Assembly: GCF_014653785.1 (NCBI RefSeq)
Contig: NZ_BNAS01000004.1
Location: forward strand, 317,046 to 381,045
DNA length: 64,000 nt
From: Promicromonospora soli
GTDB taxonomy: Bacteria > Actinomycetota > Actinomycetes > Actinomycetales > Cellulomonadaceae
Direction: 5' to 3'
A program made the translations under genes and the position numbers. The stretch's first letter is position 1. Each line of letters opens with the position of its first letter. The notes beneath the pieces were generated by a model. It searched no databases. It was not told the origin of the DNA and saw nothing but the letters and a program-made list of their open reading frames with translations. Positions 1-8,798 of this stretch are shown in pieces.

Positions 1-978
1 CTCGGCGCGGTGCTCGTCGTCCTGCAGGCGGCTCTCGGACTCGAGGTGACGGTGCACCTCGGCCTCGACGACGCCGGTCGGCACGGGGACCTCGACGGTC
101 TCGAGCAGCTTCTCCATGAGCGCGTCCCGGGCGGTGACCGCCTGGTTGGAGGTCTTGATGCCGGCGACCTGGGTCTTCAGGTCGTCGGTCAGCTCCTCCA
201 GCGTGTCGAACTCCGAGGCGAGCTGGGCGAAGTCGTCGTCCACCTCGGGCAGGTCGCGCTGCTTGACCGAGGTGGCGGTGACGGTGACGTCCGCCTCCTT
301 GCCCTCGTGGTCGCCGCCGGCCAGCGGTGCCTTGAACGTGGTGGTCTCGCCGGCGGACAGGCCGGTCAGGGCCTCGTCGAGCCCCTCGAGCATGTTGCCG
401 GAGCCGATCTGGTACGAGACGCCCGACACGGAGTCGACCTCCTCGTCACCGATGACGGCCTTCAGGTCGATGACGATGTAGTCGCCCTCGACGGCCGGAC
501 GGTCCACGCCCACCAGGGTGCCGAAGCGCTCGCGCAGGGCGTCCATCCGCTCCGCGACGTCCTCGTCCGTGACCGTGGTCGACTCGACGGTCAGGTCGAC
601 GTCGGAGAGCTCCGGGAGCTCGATCTCGGGGCGCACCTCGACCTCGGCCGTGAACTTCAGCTGGCCCTCGCCGGCCTTGGCCGGGACGTCCGTGACGTCG
701 ATCTCGGGCTGGGCGAGCGGACGCAGGTCGGTCTCGCCGAGCGCGTCGCGGTAGAAGCCGGAGAGGCCGTCGTTCACGGCGTGCTCGATCACGGCGCCCC
801 AGCCGACCCGCTGGTCGATGATGCGCGGGGGGACCTTGCCCTTGCGGAAGCCGGGGATGTTCACCTGCTCCGCGATGTGCTCGTAGGCGTGATCGATGCT
901 CGGCTTGAGCTCGTCGTAGTCCACCTCGACGGTCAGCTTGACCTTGGTGGGCTCCAAGGTCTCGACGGCGCTCTTCAC
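1..978 (-). CDS. tig: Trigger factor (ribosome-associated chaperone), C-terminus off the left edge
   Basis: The first 326 codons of trigger factor, a peptidyl-prolyl isomerase/chaperone that binds nascent chains at the ribosomal exit tunnel. The visible protein has the N-terminal ribosome-binding domain with the signature GFRKGKVPPR, then the FKBP-type PPIase domain (stretch with YQIGSGNMLEGLDEAL) and the start of the C-terminal helical domain; the rest lies outside the window. I chose the GTG at 978 because the mature-looking KSAVETLEPTKVKL begins there, as in actinobacterial homologues, and a GGAGA ribosome site sits about 8 bases upstream. No gene overlaps it; long open frames on the other strand are codon-bias shadows. 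Confidence 0.95.
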   Translation of the reverse strand, partial: MKSAVETLEPTKVKLTVEVDYDELKPSIDHAYEHIAEQVNIPGFRKGKVPPRIIDQRVGWGAVIEHAVNDGLSGFYRDALGETDLRPLAQPEIDVTDVPAKAGEGQLKFTAEVEVRPEIELPELSDVDLTVESTTVTDEDVAERMDALRERFGTLVGVDRPAVEGDYIVIDLKAVIGDEEVDSVSGVSYQIGSGNMLEGLDEALTGLSAGETTTFKAPLAGGDHEGKEADVTVTATSVKQRDLPEVDDDFAQLASEFDTLEELTDDLKTQVAGIKTSNQAVTARDALMEKLLETVEVPVPTGVVEAEVHRHLESESRLQDDEHRAE

Positions 979-1238
979 TTCGATGGTCTCCAGAATGTCG
1001 GGGGTGCGCGCACGCCGGCGTACTGCGTCCCGGGTGGCGCGGGGATGCTCTGCTTCAGTTGCAGCTGCTCGCTGAACAGCGACGTACGACGGGCGCACGG
1101 GCAACCCGTCAATCGTACGCCCCTTGACCTCGGGCGCCGAATGCAAACGGGTGGCATGCCGCACAACCTTCAGCGTCGCACAACCTTCATCGTCGCATCC
1201 CAGCCGTCAGGCACCGTCCCGCTGGTGGTCCTTGTGTT

Positions 1239-2354
1239 CTAGCGGCCGCCGACGACGTTCCGTGCGATCCGGCGGGCGTCCGCCGCCATCTCCCGGAACA
1301 TGCCGCTGATCGGGTTGGTGAAGCCCGTGAAATAGAGGCCCGGCGCAGCGGGGCGGCCGTTCGTGACGATCGGCTTTCCCTGGTCGCCGAGCACGCCAAG
1401 GTGGCCCACCACCGGTTCGAGCGCGCGACGGTAACCGGTCGCGGCGAGCACGACGTCAGGGGTCAGGCGGGCACCGTCGGACAGGACCACCTCGCCGCCG
1501 TCGAACCGCTCGATCGGGACCACCACACGGACGGTCCCGGCCTGGACGGCGGCGACCAGGCCGATGTCCTGCACGGGGATAGCGCCCTGGGCGACGCGGG
1601 TGGCCAGGCCCACCTCGGGGATCGGCAGGCCGAGGTGCGACAGGTCCGGGAAGCTGGCCTTGCGCACGGGCACGCTCAGGGCGTCGACGAGGGCGGTCGG
1701 CAGGTGGCGCACGAGCAGGCCCGTGTACTGCGCGGCCCACGGCCCCTGGTTGCGCGGGACGATGTGCGGCGCCGTCCTGATCGCGATGTGGACGCTCGCA
1801 GCGCCGTTCTCGGCGAGGTCCTGCGCGATCTCGGCTCCCGTATTCCCGGCGCCGACCACCAGCACGTTCTGGCCCACGTACGGGGCCGGGTTCCGGTATC
1901 GGCTCGCGTGCACGACCTGCCCGGGGAACGAGTCCTGGCCGGGCCAGTCCGGCACGTGCGGGGTGTGGTTGTAGCCGGTGGCGACGACGACGGCGTCGGC
2001 CGCGCGCTTGCCCTCGGCGGTGGTGACCGTCCAGGCGCCGTCGGCGCGGTCGAGGCGACTGACCTCCACACCGTGCTCGATCCGCAGGTCATGGTGTGCG
2101 GCATACGCCTCGAGATAGCGGACGACGTCGTCCCGGGCGACCCAGCGACCGAACTCGCGCGGGATCGGGAGGCCCGGAAGCTGCGAGAGGCCGCGCGTGG
2201 TGTGCAGGTGCAGGCGGTCGTAGTGGTGCCGCCAGGCATTGCCGACGTGCTCGGACTTCTCGAGGACCGTGGCGTCGACGCCCTTGGACTTCAGGGCGGC
2301 TGCTGCGGCCAAGCCGGCGGGACCGGCGCCGATGACGTACACCGTGTGAGGCAT
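1239..2354 (-). CDS. FAD/NAD(P)H flavin-containing monooxygenase (YUCCA/FMO-like)
   Basis: A 371-residue class B flavin monooxygenase. It has an N-terminal FAD-binding GAGPAG (residues 9-14), the FMO fingerprint FxGxxxHxxxY (F143, G145, H149, Y153) and a second dinucleotide site GAGNTG (168-173) for NADPH, followed by the ATGYRR motif near the C-terminus. Such enzymes form a C4a-(hydro)peroxyflavin and oxygenate soft nucleophiles or N/S-containing small molecules in the cytosol; the substrate cannot be read from sequence. It starts with ATG, stands alone behind trigger factor, and is followed upstream by the intergenic repeat at 2463-2579. Confidence 0.85.
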   Translation of the reverse strand: MPHTVYVIGAGPAGLAAAAALKSKGVDATVLEKSEHVGNAWRHHYDRLHLHTTRGLSQLPGLPIPREFGRWVARDDVVRYLEAYAAHHDLRIEHGVEVSRLDRADGAWTVTTAEGKRAADAVVVATGYNHTPHVPDWPGQDSFPGQVVHASRYRNPAPYVGQNVLVVGAGNTGAEIAQDLAENGAASVHIAIRTAPHIVPRNQGPWAAQYTGLLVRHLPTALVDALSVPVRKASFPDLSHLGLPIPEVGLATRVAQGAIPVQDIGLVAAVQAGTVRVVVPIERFDGGEVVLSDGARLTPDVVLAATGYRRALEPVVGHLGVLGDQGKPIVTNGRPAAPGLYFTGFTNPISGMFREMAADARRIARNVVGGR

Positions 2355-2462
2355 GGCTGGAGCGTACTGGTCCGGTGCCCTCTCGACGTCGCCTACGTGG
2401 CGCCGATCGGACGATCCTCCCGCAGGTCGCGGCAGGGCGTGTGGTGCCCTCTCGGCGGGTTA

Positions 2463-2579
2463 CCAGGTGGGCTGAATTACGTTCGCCCCAGCCTGGTGTT
2501 CGTCAGCTCTGCTGGACGATTCAGCGGAGGTGAACCAGGCGGGGCCAGGCCGAATAAATTTCAGCAGACCTGGCACCCG
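2463..2579. repeat. Dispersed intergenic repeat, copy A (about 117 bp)
   Basis: Shares its left end (CCAGGTGGGCTGAATTACG, one difference) and right end (ATTTCAGCAGACCTGG versus ATTTCAGCAGGCCCGG) with copy B at 10371-10488. The middle is more diverged. GCTGAA and TTCAGC motifs occur in opposite orientation, giving a partly palindromic element. It lies between two minus-strand genes and has no open reading frame of its own. Confidence 0.6.
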
Positions 2580-2610
2580 CTTCAGGTGCTCGGCTGTCCG
2601 GGTGGAGCGT

Positions 2611-3330
2611 TCAGCTTGCGACGGACGAGACGGCCGTGACGCGCTCGAGCAAGTCCGCGAAGCCGGCGGGGTCCTCCTGGAACGGCGCGTGACCGTGAGG
2701 GATACGGACGATCTCGGCGCCGCTGCGCACGGCGAGCGACTCCTGGAACGCGGGCGGGAGGACGGCGTCGTTCTCGGTGAGGATGAAGGTCGCGGGCTTC
2801 ACCCGCCATGCGACGCGGGAGACCTCGTCGCCGAAGGAGGCGAGCGACTGCGGTCGGAACAGATCGGCGAGCTGCTCGGATGCCTCGCGCGGAACTCCGG
2901 GGGGCATGTCCGCGGCGATCAGGTCCACGCGCTCGTCTCGGCTCCGGCCCATCGTGAGCTGACCGTCGGCGGTGCCCCACACCTCGGGGAGGGAGCCGCC
3001 CATCGAGGCGATGACGCTCTCACCGGCGTCGAGCGCGAACGCCGCGACGTACACGATGCGCTCGACCGCGGGGTGATCGCCCGCCTCGGTCACGGGCACG
3101 CCCCCGTAGGAGTGCCCGACGAGTACGACCGGTCCGCCGGCGCGATCGATCGCGGCGGTGATCGCCGCGGCATCCTGGAGCATGCCCTCGGTGCTCCCGG
3201 TCGAGGGAAGATCGAGCGCGTCGACCTCCCAGCCGCGCTCCCGCAGGATCTGCACCAGCGGTTCGAACTCCCATGGGCCAACCCAGGCGCCGTGGACGAG
3301 GATGATTCGGGGGCGGATTAGCGCAGTCAT
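2611..3330 (-). CDS. Alpha/beta hydrolase (small cytosolic esterase-like)
   Basis: A 239-residue alpha/beta-hydrolase of the compact type seen in plant salicylate/methyl-ester esterases and bacterial relatives. The oxyanion-hole segment HGAWVG is at residues 13-18, the nucleophile elbow GHSYGG at 72-77 (Ser74), an acidic residue in the ENDAVLP segment, and the catalytic His in PHGHAPF near the C-terminus. There is no signal peptide. The same-strand LuxR-ATPase regulator ends 135 bases upstream, so the two may be linked in regulation, but the gap argues against tight coupling. The substrate is unknown. Confidence 0.8.
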   Translation of the reverse strand: MTALIRPRIILVHGAWVGPWEFEPLVQILRERGWEVDALDLPSTGSTEGMLQDAAAITAAIDRAGGPVVLVGHSYGGVPVTEAGDHPAVERIVYVAAFALDAGESVIASMGGSLPEVWGTADGQLTMGRSRDERVDLIAADMPPGVPREASEQLADLFRPQSLASFGDEVSRVAWRVKPATFILTENDAVLPPAFQESLAVRSGAEIVRIPHGHAPFQEDPAGFADLLERVTAVSSVAS

Positions 3331-3465
3331 CGGAGAATCAGTGCCTTTCGGACGAGATGCACACGGGTTCGCTGTCGCGATGCCGGACGTCGCGCACCTG
3401 CTGGGTCGACGTCGGTGTCGTTCGCCCAGCGTGTCGCCGCAGGCTAGGTGGCGGTATCCGTGAGA

Positions 3466-5715
3466 CTACGTAATCGACTCGGAGGCGAACGTCGCCTCGT
3501 ACCAGGCCGCGATCTGAGCGCGCGACGAGAAACCGAGCTTGCCGAGGATGCGCTGCACGTGAGTGTCGACGGTGCGCACCGAGAGCACGAGTTCCTCGGC
3601 GATGTCACGGTTGGTCATCCCGCGACGGATGCGCATCGCCACCTCGCGCTCCCGCGCGCTGAGCCCGCCCCCGACCGTGGTCTTCGGCTCGAGGGCGAAT
3701 GCGACCGCCTCGTCGGGGACGAGGTGTCCACCCGCACCGACGAGCTTGTCGTACCGCTGGGGGCCGAGCCGCCGCCGGAGCTCATCGACGCACCGATCGT
3801 GATGAGCCGCGAGCTGCGGCCCGTGGACCGTGATAGCCGAACCGATGAGCCGCCAGCGGGCGTCGGTCGCCCCCAGCAGGATCGCGGCCCGATCCGCCAG
3901 GCCGCGCTCGGCGTCGACCCAGCTGAGCACCTCGAGCATGAGGCACTCGCCGACGGGATCGTCGAAACCGCGATCGGCAACGATGGCCTCCCGCGCGAAC
4001 CGTTCCGCGGTATTCAGGTCTCTTTCGACGAACGCGGCGAGACTGAGCGACCACAGGGCGTGCGAGCGCATCCAGTTCTCGTGCACGGACTCGGCGTAGG
4101 AGAGTGCGTCCCTCGCGGCACGGGCCGCCTCGGGCTCGCGGAGATGGCTCAGCGCCGTGGTGAGCTGGAATTGCGCGAGGAGGGCCTCTTCGGGATGGCC
4201 GCACCCCTGAGCGCCGCGGATCGACGCTTCGAACTCGCCGACGGCATCCCGGGGCCGGCCGGAGAACATCGCATGCGTGCCGCGCCAGCGGTGGATCTCG
4301 ACACCGATCATGGCCGCGCCGTCCGCTGAGAGCGAGGCGCACGGCGTCTGGCTGTCCGCCTCGTCGAGTCGCGCCGCCGCTTCGTCGAGATCACCCTGCA
4401 GCAGGCACAGCCATGCGGCGTTGATGAGAGCCGGAACCCGATGGGTGGCGGAGCCACCCGGCAGGGCGAGCACGCGGGTCGCCCAGCCACGTCCCTCGGG
4501 GATGAACCCGCCGACCGCCCAGTGGTAGCGCAGATCGGAGAACACGGCGAGGGCCGCGTCGGTGTCGATCGCGGTAGCCACGGTGAGAGCGGACTGCAGC
4601 TCGGCCCGGTCGGCGCGCAGTCGCGCGAGGACCGTGGTCTGGCCGGGGCCGTACCAGTCCACTCGCGAACTCGCCGCGACGGCCGCGAAGTGATCGAGGT
4701 GGCGTCGGGCCAGCAACGGCGACCGCCCCTCCTCCTCGGCGCGCTCGCGCCCGTAGCCGCGGATCGTCTCGAGCATCCGGAATCGACCGGTCTCATGATC
4801 CGGCTCGACGACCGATTGCGCGACGAGCTCGTCGAGGGGATCGACGACGTCGTCGATCGTGTAACCCCCGACCGCCGCAGCGGCCTCGAGGTCGAACGGG
4901 CCGGAGAACACAGCGAGCGCGCACCAGAGCTCCCGATGGTCGGGTGCGCACAGCTCGTAGCTCCAGTCGACCACCGCCCGCAGGGTGCGTTGCCGCCCGA
5001 CGGCGCTGCGGGAGCCGCCGCGAAGGAGGGTGAATCGGGAAGAGAGACCGCTCGCGAGCTCCGCGATCGAGAGGGTCCGCAGACGCGTCGCCGCGAGCTC
5101 GATCGCGAGCGGCAGCCCATCGAGGGACCGGCACAGCTCGACGGCGGCTTCCACCTCCGTCGGACCGAGCTCGAAGGCGGCGTCGGCGGCACGCGCTCTG
5201 GCCACGAGGAGCGCCACCGCCTCAGACGGCCGGTCCGAAGCGGCCTCGATCGACAGCGGGGGCACCGTGTAGACGAGTTCGCCGTCGAGCTCGAGCGGGC
5301 GACGGCTCGTCGCGAGCACGGTGAGCTGCGGGAGCGCGAGCAGAATGTCGTCCGTGAACGAGGCGGCGGCATCGATGATCTGCTCGCAGTTGTCCAGGAC
5401 CAGGATCGCGGGCGTGTCGCGAAGCGCAGCGACGACCGCTTCGAGCGGATCGCGCGCCGACTGGTCCGCGAGCGGAAGGGCGCGCACCACCGCGCTCGGC
5501 ACTCGTTGCGGGTCCTGCACGGACTCGAGCGGGACGAACCAGCAGTCGATGCCCTCGTGTTCGGCGTACTGGTTCGCCACGCGCATCGCGAGCCGGGTCT
5601 TGCCTGCACCGCCGACGCCCGTGAGCGTCACGAGCGAAGATGCGTCGAGGAGCGACCGGATGGTCTCCAACTCGCGATGACGGCCGACGAACGCGCTTCG
5701 CGGCTCTCTGATCAT
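3466..5715 (-). CDS. LuxR-family regulator with N-terminal AAA/NB-ARC-like ATPase
   Basis: A 749-residue signal-transduction ATPase. Order of domains: Walker A GVGGAGKT (residues 33-40), Walker B VLVLDN-type strand around residue 110, winged-helix and sensor region, a TPR-like alpha-helical middle (residues ~360-650), and a C-terminal LuxR HTH containing LSAREREV and the NRDIAEELVLS recognition segment. Proteins of this class couple ATP binding and ligand or partner sensing to DNA binding. A GTG at 5742 would add nine residues, but the ATG at 5715 has GGAG just upstream. The gene diverges from the small monooxygenase at 5977 across a 261-base gap, so either that gene or the downstream hydrolase is a plausible target. 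Confidence 0.85.
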   Translation of the reverse strand: MIREPRSAFVGRHRELETIRSLLDASSLVTLTGVGGAGKTRLAMRVANQYAEHEGIDCWFVPLESVQDPQRVPSAVVRALPLADQSARDPLEAVVAALRDTPAILVLDNCEQIIDAAASFTDDILLALPQLTVLATSRRPLELDGELVYTVPPLSIEAASDRPSEAVALLVARARAADAAFELGPTEVEAAVELCRSLDGLPLAIELAATRLRTLSIAELASGLSSRFTLLRGGSRSAVGRQRTLRAVVDWSYELCAPDHRELWCALAVFSGPFDLEAAAAVGGYTIDDVVDPLDELVAQSVVEPDHETGRFRMLETIRGYGRERAEEEGRSPLLARRHLDHFAAVAASSRVDWYGPGQTTVLARLRADRAELQSALTVATAIDTDAALAVFSDLRYHWAVGGFIPEGRGWATRVLALPGGSATHRVPALINAAWLCLLQGDLDEAAARLDEADSQTPCASLSADGAAMIGVEIHRWRGTHAMFSGRPRDAVGEFEASIRGAQGCGHPEEALLAQFQLTTALSHLREPEAARAARDALSYAESVHENWMRSHALWSLSLAAFVERDLNTAERFAREAIVADRGFDDPVGECLMLEVLSWVDAERGLADRAAILLGATDARWRLIGSAITVHGPQLAAHHDRCVDELRRRLGPQRYDKLVGAGGHLVPDEAVAFALEPKTTVGGGLSAREREVAMRIRRGMTNRDIAEELVLSVRTVDTHVQRILGKLGFSSRAQIAAWYEATFASESIT

Positions 5716-5976
5716 CACGACTCCAGCGTCCTCGCCCGCCACAGGCGCGGGTGCGCTCGGGCGGGTCGATTATCGCAGTGTTCCCCAGAATTATCGGCGC
5801 AAGGTTCGCCCCCGAGCGAGAGTCGGTGTCGCACAACTCAGTCCCCAGCGCGCCGCCTGGATGATCCGGGCAATGTTCACAGTTGGTGCTGTGTGTGGCC
5901 GAACCCGTTGACGCCTGACTCACCTACGGTGTCCCCGACCGCACGCCCCGCATCCCAGGCGAAAGCAGGAGGAACG

Positions 5977-6273
5977 ATGAGCACGTCCGTGGAGCTGACC
6001 CGGTTCCGGGTGCTGCCCGAGAAGACCGACGCGATGCTTGCTGCGCGACCCGCCATGCTCGACGACTTCCGCTCGGACCGGGCCGGGTTCCTCGCGGCGC
6101 GGCTGGTGCGCCTGCCGAACGACGAGTGGCTGGACATCGTCGAGTGGCGCTCGTCCGAGGACTTCGCCGCCTCGCGCGTCAAGGGCGCGAACCTGCCCGG
6201 GATCAAGGCGTTCTTCGCGACCATCGACTCCCTCGTCAGCTCCGAGGAGGGCACCCTCGCCGACGCCGGGTGA
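5977..6273 (+). CDS. Antibiotic-biosynthesis-monooxygenase-like (ABM, ferredoxin-fold) protein
   Basis: A 98-residue dimeric alpha/beta-barrel-type protein. The sequence runs VELTRFRVLPEK, then LVRLPNDEWLDIVEW, a layout typical of ABM/YdhR-like small proteins that act as monooxygenases or quinone/heme-handling factors; no catalytic residue can be assigned with confidence. The ATG is preceded by a perfect AGGAGG (5967-5972) four bases upstream, so expression should be strong, and the much longer open frame extending to 4441 is a shadow of the regulator. The gene is divergent from the LuxR-ATPase regulator and sits 110 bases before the FO synthase. Confidence 0.75.
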   Translation: MSTSVELTRFRVLPEKTDAMLAARPAMLDDFRSDRAGFLAARLVRLPNDEWLDIVEWRSSEDFAASRVKGANLPGIKAFFATIDSLVSSEEGTLADAG

Positions 6274-6383
6274 CCCGAAATGTCCCGTCGTCGGACGACG
6301 CAAAGACCCATCGCCCGATGACATAGTGTCGGCCAGTCCCCTCCGGACCATCCCGATCCGGTTCCTGCACCCGAGGTGGGCCC

Positions 6384-8798
6384 ATGAGTGTTCCTCTGAC
6401 CCTGCGCATGCCTTCACAGAGCGCTGACCAGCCGACCCCGGACCGTCCGGTCCTGGACGCGGCCCTCGACCGTCTGGAGGAAGGGGGCGGCACAGCCCCC
6501 GGCCGGGCGGATGCCGAGGTGCTGCTGCACGCCCGCGGCGCCGACCTGGACCGGCTCCTCGCCGTCGCGGGCACGATGCGCGACGCCGGTCTTCAGGAAG
6601 CCGGCCGTCCCGGCGTCATCACCTACTCCCGCAAGGTGTTCGTGCCGCTGACGCACCTGTGCCAGGACCGGTGCCACTACTGCATCTTCGTCCAGTCGCC
6701 GGGCAAGCTCGCCAAGGCCGGCATCTCGCCGTACATGGAGGCCGACGCCGTCCTGGAGGTCGCGTCGCAGGGCGCGGCGCTGGGCTGCAAGGAGGCCCTG
6801 CTCACGCTCGGCGACCGGCCGGAGAACCGCTGGCCGGTGGCCCGGCAGTGGCTCGACGACCACGGCTACGCCTCGACGCTGGACTACGTGGGCCACATGG
6901 CCCGCCTGATCCTCGACGAGACGGGGCTGCTCCCGCACCTCAACCCGGGCGTGATGTCGTGGGCGGAGCTGCAGCGGCTCAAGCCGGTCGGCCCGTCCAT
7001 GGGCATGATGCTTGAGACCACCTCTTCGCGGCTGTGGACCGAGAAGGGCCAGGCGCACTTCGGCTCCCCCGACAAGGACCCGGCCCTGCGGCTGCGCGTG
7101 ATCGAGGACGCCGGCCGGTCCCGCATCCCCTTCACCACCGGCGTGCTGCTCGGCATCGGCGAGAACTACGCCGAGCGCGTGGACTCGATCCTGGCGCTGC
7201 GCGACGCGCACGCCCGGCACGGCCACGTGCAGGAGGTGATCGTGCAGAACTTCCGCGCGAAGTCCGCTACGGCCATGATGGGCGCCGAGGACCTGGAGAC
7301 CCAGGAGTACGCGGCGGCCGTCGCGGTGGCGCGGGTGCTGCTCGGCCCGGGGATGCGCCTGCAGGCCCCGCCCAACCTGACCGACGCCGCCGAGCTCCAG
7401 CTCCTGGTCCGCGCCGGCATCGACGACTGGGGCGGCGTCAGCCCGTTGACCCCGGACCACGTCAACCCCGAGCGGCCGTGGCCGCAGATCGAGGACCTGG
7501 CGCGGCTCACCGGCGAGGGCGGGTACACGCTGCGCGAGCGCCTCACCGCGCACCCGCACTACCTGCGCGAGGCGCGGGACGGAGCGGACTGGCTCGACGA
7601 CCGGCTGCGGACGAGGGTCCTTGCCCTCGCCGACGACTACGGCCTGGCCCGCCACGACGCCCTCCTCGGCGAGTTCCCGGCCTCGGGTCCGGCCGGGGAG
7701 AACGTCTCGACGTCGGATGGGGCCGCCCCGGTGTACAACGGCCTGGTGCACCCGGGCCGCGGGACGACGTCGGGCAGGCTGGGCGGGCTGCTCGCCGACG
7801 CCGAGGCCGACCCCGCGGGCCTGGACGACGCCGCCTGGGTCGAGCTCCTGGGCGCGGACGGCGCCGACCTGGAGGAGCTCGCCGCGCTGGCGGACCAGGT
7901 GCGCCGCGACCGGACCGGCGACGCGGTGACCTACGCGGTGAACCGGAACATCGACGCGTCGCTGGGCCTGGCGCCCGAGCAGGTCGCCGAGCTGGCGGCG
8001 GAGGCCGTGGCGCTCGGCGCCACCGAGGTGTGCGCCCAGGGGGCGCCGCCGGCGGCGTCGGGCGCGGAGGGCTATCTCGCCCTGGCCCGCGCGGTGAAGC
8101 TGGGCGGGCCGGGCCTGCACCTGCACGCGTTCCGCCCGGCTGAGCTGGCCGACGGCGCCGCCCGCGCCGGACTGCCCCTGGCGGACTGGCTGCGGGAGCT
8201 GCGCGAGGCCGGCGTCGACACGGTGCCGGGCACGGGCGCGCGCATCCTGGACGACCGGATCCGGGCCCTGCTCACCGGCGGGACGGACATCCCGGCCGAG
8301 CGCTGGGTCGAGCTCGTCACCGCCGCGCACACCGCGGGCCTGCGGTCCACGGCGACGATCGTGTACGGGCACGCCGAGTCGGCGCGCGACCAGGTACGGC
8401 ACCTGCGCACGCTGGCCCGCGTGCAGGATGCGACCGGCGGGTTCACGGAGCTGATCCCGATGCCGTGGCTACCGACGGAGTCGCCGGTGCCGGTGCCCGC
8501 CGCGCGCACGGCGACCCTGCGGGAGAGCCGCGCACTGCACGCGGTGGCGCGGCTGATGCTCGCGGGCCGGATCGACCACGTGCAGGCGGCGTGGACCAAG
8601 CTCGGGATGCGCGGCGCGCAGCGCGTGCTCGCGGGCGGCGCCGACGACCTGGGTGGCGTGCTGCTCGACGGCGTCCTGGACCCGAATGCCGGTCCCGAGC
8701 AGGGACGGGAGCTGTCGGTGGCGGACGTGACGCGGCTCGCCGCCGAGCTGGGCCGGCCGGTGCGGCAGCGCACCACGACGTACGAGCAGGTGGGGTGA
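6384..8798 (+). CDS. fbiC: FO synthase, CofG-CofH fusion with degenerate CofH half
   Basis: An 804-residue radical-SAM fusion that in other actinobacteria makes the deazaflavin FO, the chromophore of coenzyme F420, from tyrosine and a pyrimidine precursor. The CofG half is intact: CX3CX2C at Cys93, Cys97 and Cys100, then the conserved KEALLTLGDRPE, LPHLNPGVMSW, GPSMGMMLETTS and SPLTPDHVNPERPWP stretches. The CofH half keeps the framework (VNRNI at 519-523, ATEVCAQG, VDTVPGTG, ILDDRIRALL, RQRTTTY), but the region that should follow VNRNI with a second CX3CX2C is absent, and MQGG-, MMYGH- and PLPF-type motifs have drifted. Total length is about 50 residues below the mycobacterial FbiC. The ATG has GAGGTGGG upstream. 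As written, the protein can do the CofG step but probably not the CofH step. Confidence 0.88.
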   Translation: MSVPLTLRMPSQSADQPTPDRPVLDAALDRLEEGGGTAPGRADAEVLLHARGADLDRLLAVAGTMRDAGLQEAGRPGVITYSRKVFVPLTHLCQDRCHYCIFVQSPGKLAKAGISPYMEADAVLEVASQGAALGCKEALLTLGDRPENRWPVARQWLDDHGYASTLDYVGHMARLILDETGLLPHLNPGVMSWAELQRLKPVGPSMGMMLETTSSRLWTEKGQAHFGSPDKDPALRLRVIEDAGRSRIPFTTGVLLGIGENYAERVDSILALRDAHARHGHVQEVIVQNFRAKSATAMMGAEDLETQEYAAAVAVARVLLGPGMRLQAPPNLTDAAELQLLVRAGIDDWGGVSPLTPDHVNPERPWPQIEDLARLTGEGGYTLRERLTAHPHYLREARDGADWLDDRLRTRVLALADDYGLARHDALLGEFPASGPAGENVSTSDGAAPVYNGLVHPGRGTTSGRLGGLLADAEADPAGLDDAAWVELLGADGADLEELAALADQVRRDRTGDAVTYAVNRNIDASLGLAPEQVAELAAEAVALGATEVCAQGAPPAASGAEGYLALARAVKLGGPGLHLHAFRPAELADGAARAGLPLADWLRELREAGVDTVPGTGARILDDRIRALLTGGTDIPAERWVELVTAAHTAGLRSTATIVYGHAESARDQVRHLRTLARVQDATGGFTELIPMPWLPTESPVPVPAARTATLRESRALHAVARLMLAGRIDHVQAAWTKLGMRGAQRVLAGGADDLGGVLLDGVLDPNAGPEQGRELSVADVTRLAAELGRPVRQRTTTYEQVG

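Noticed and set aside
975-1166. 63-codon frame overlapping the trigger factor start
   Set aside because: Cys/Arg/Pro-rich, no ribosome site, no homology pattern.
10-1242. A 410-codon plus-strand open frame, and a 121-codon one at 116-481
   Set aside because: They run antisense to the well-conserved trigger factor and have no recognisable protein features; they are high-GC codon-bias shadows.
4441-5976. Upstream extension of the ABM-like gene to 610 codons
   Set aside because: The extension is antisense to the LuxR-ATPase; a perfect AGGAGG places the true start at 5977.
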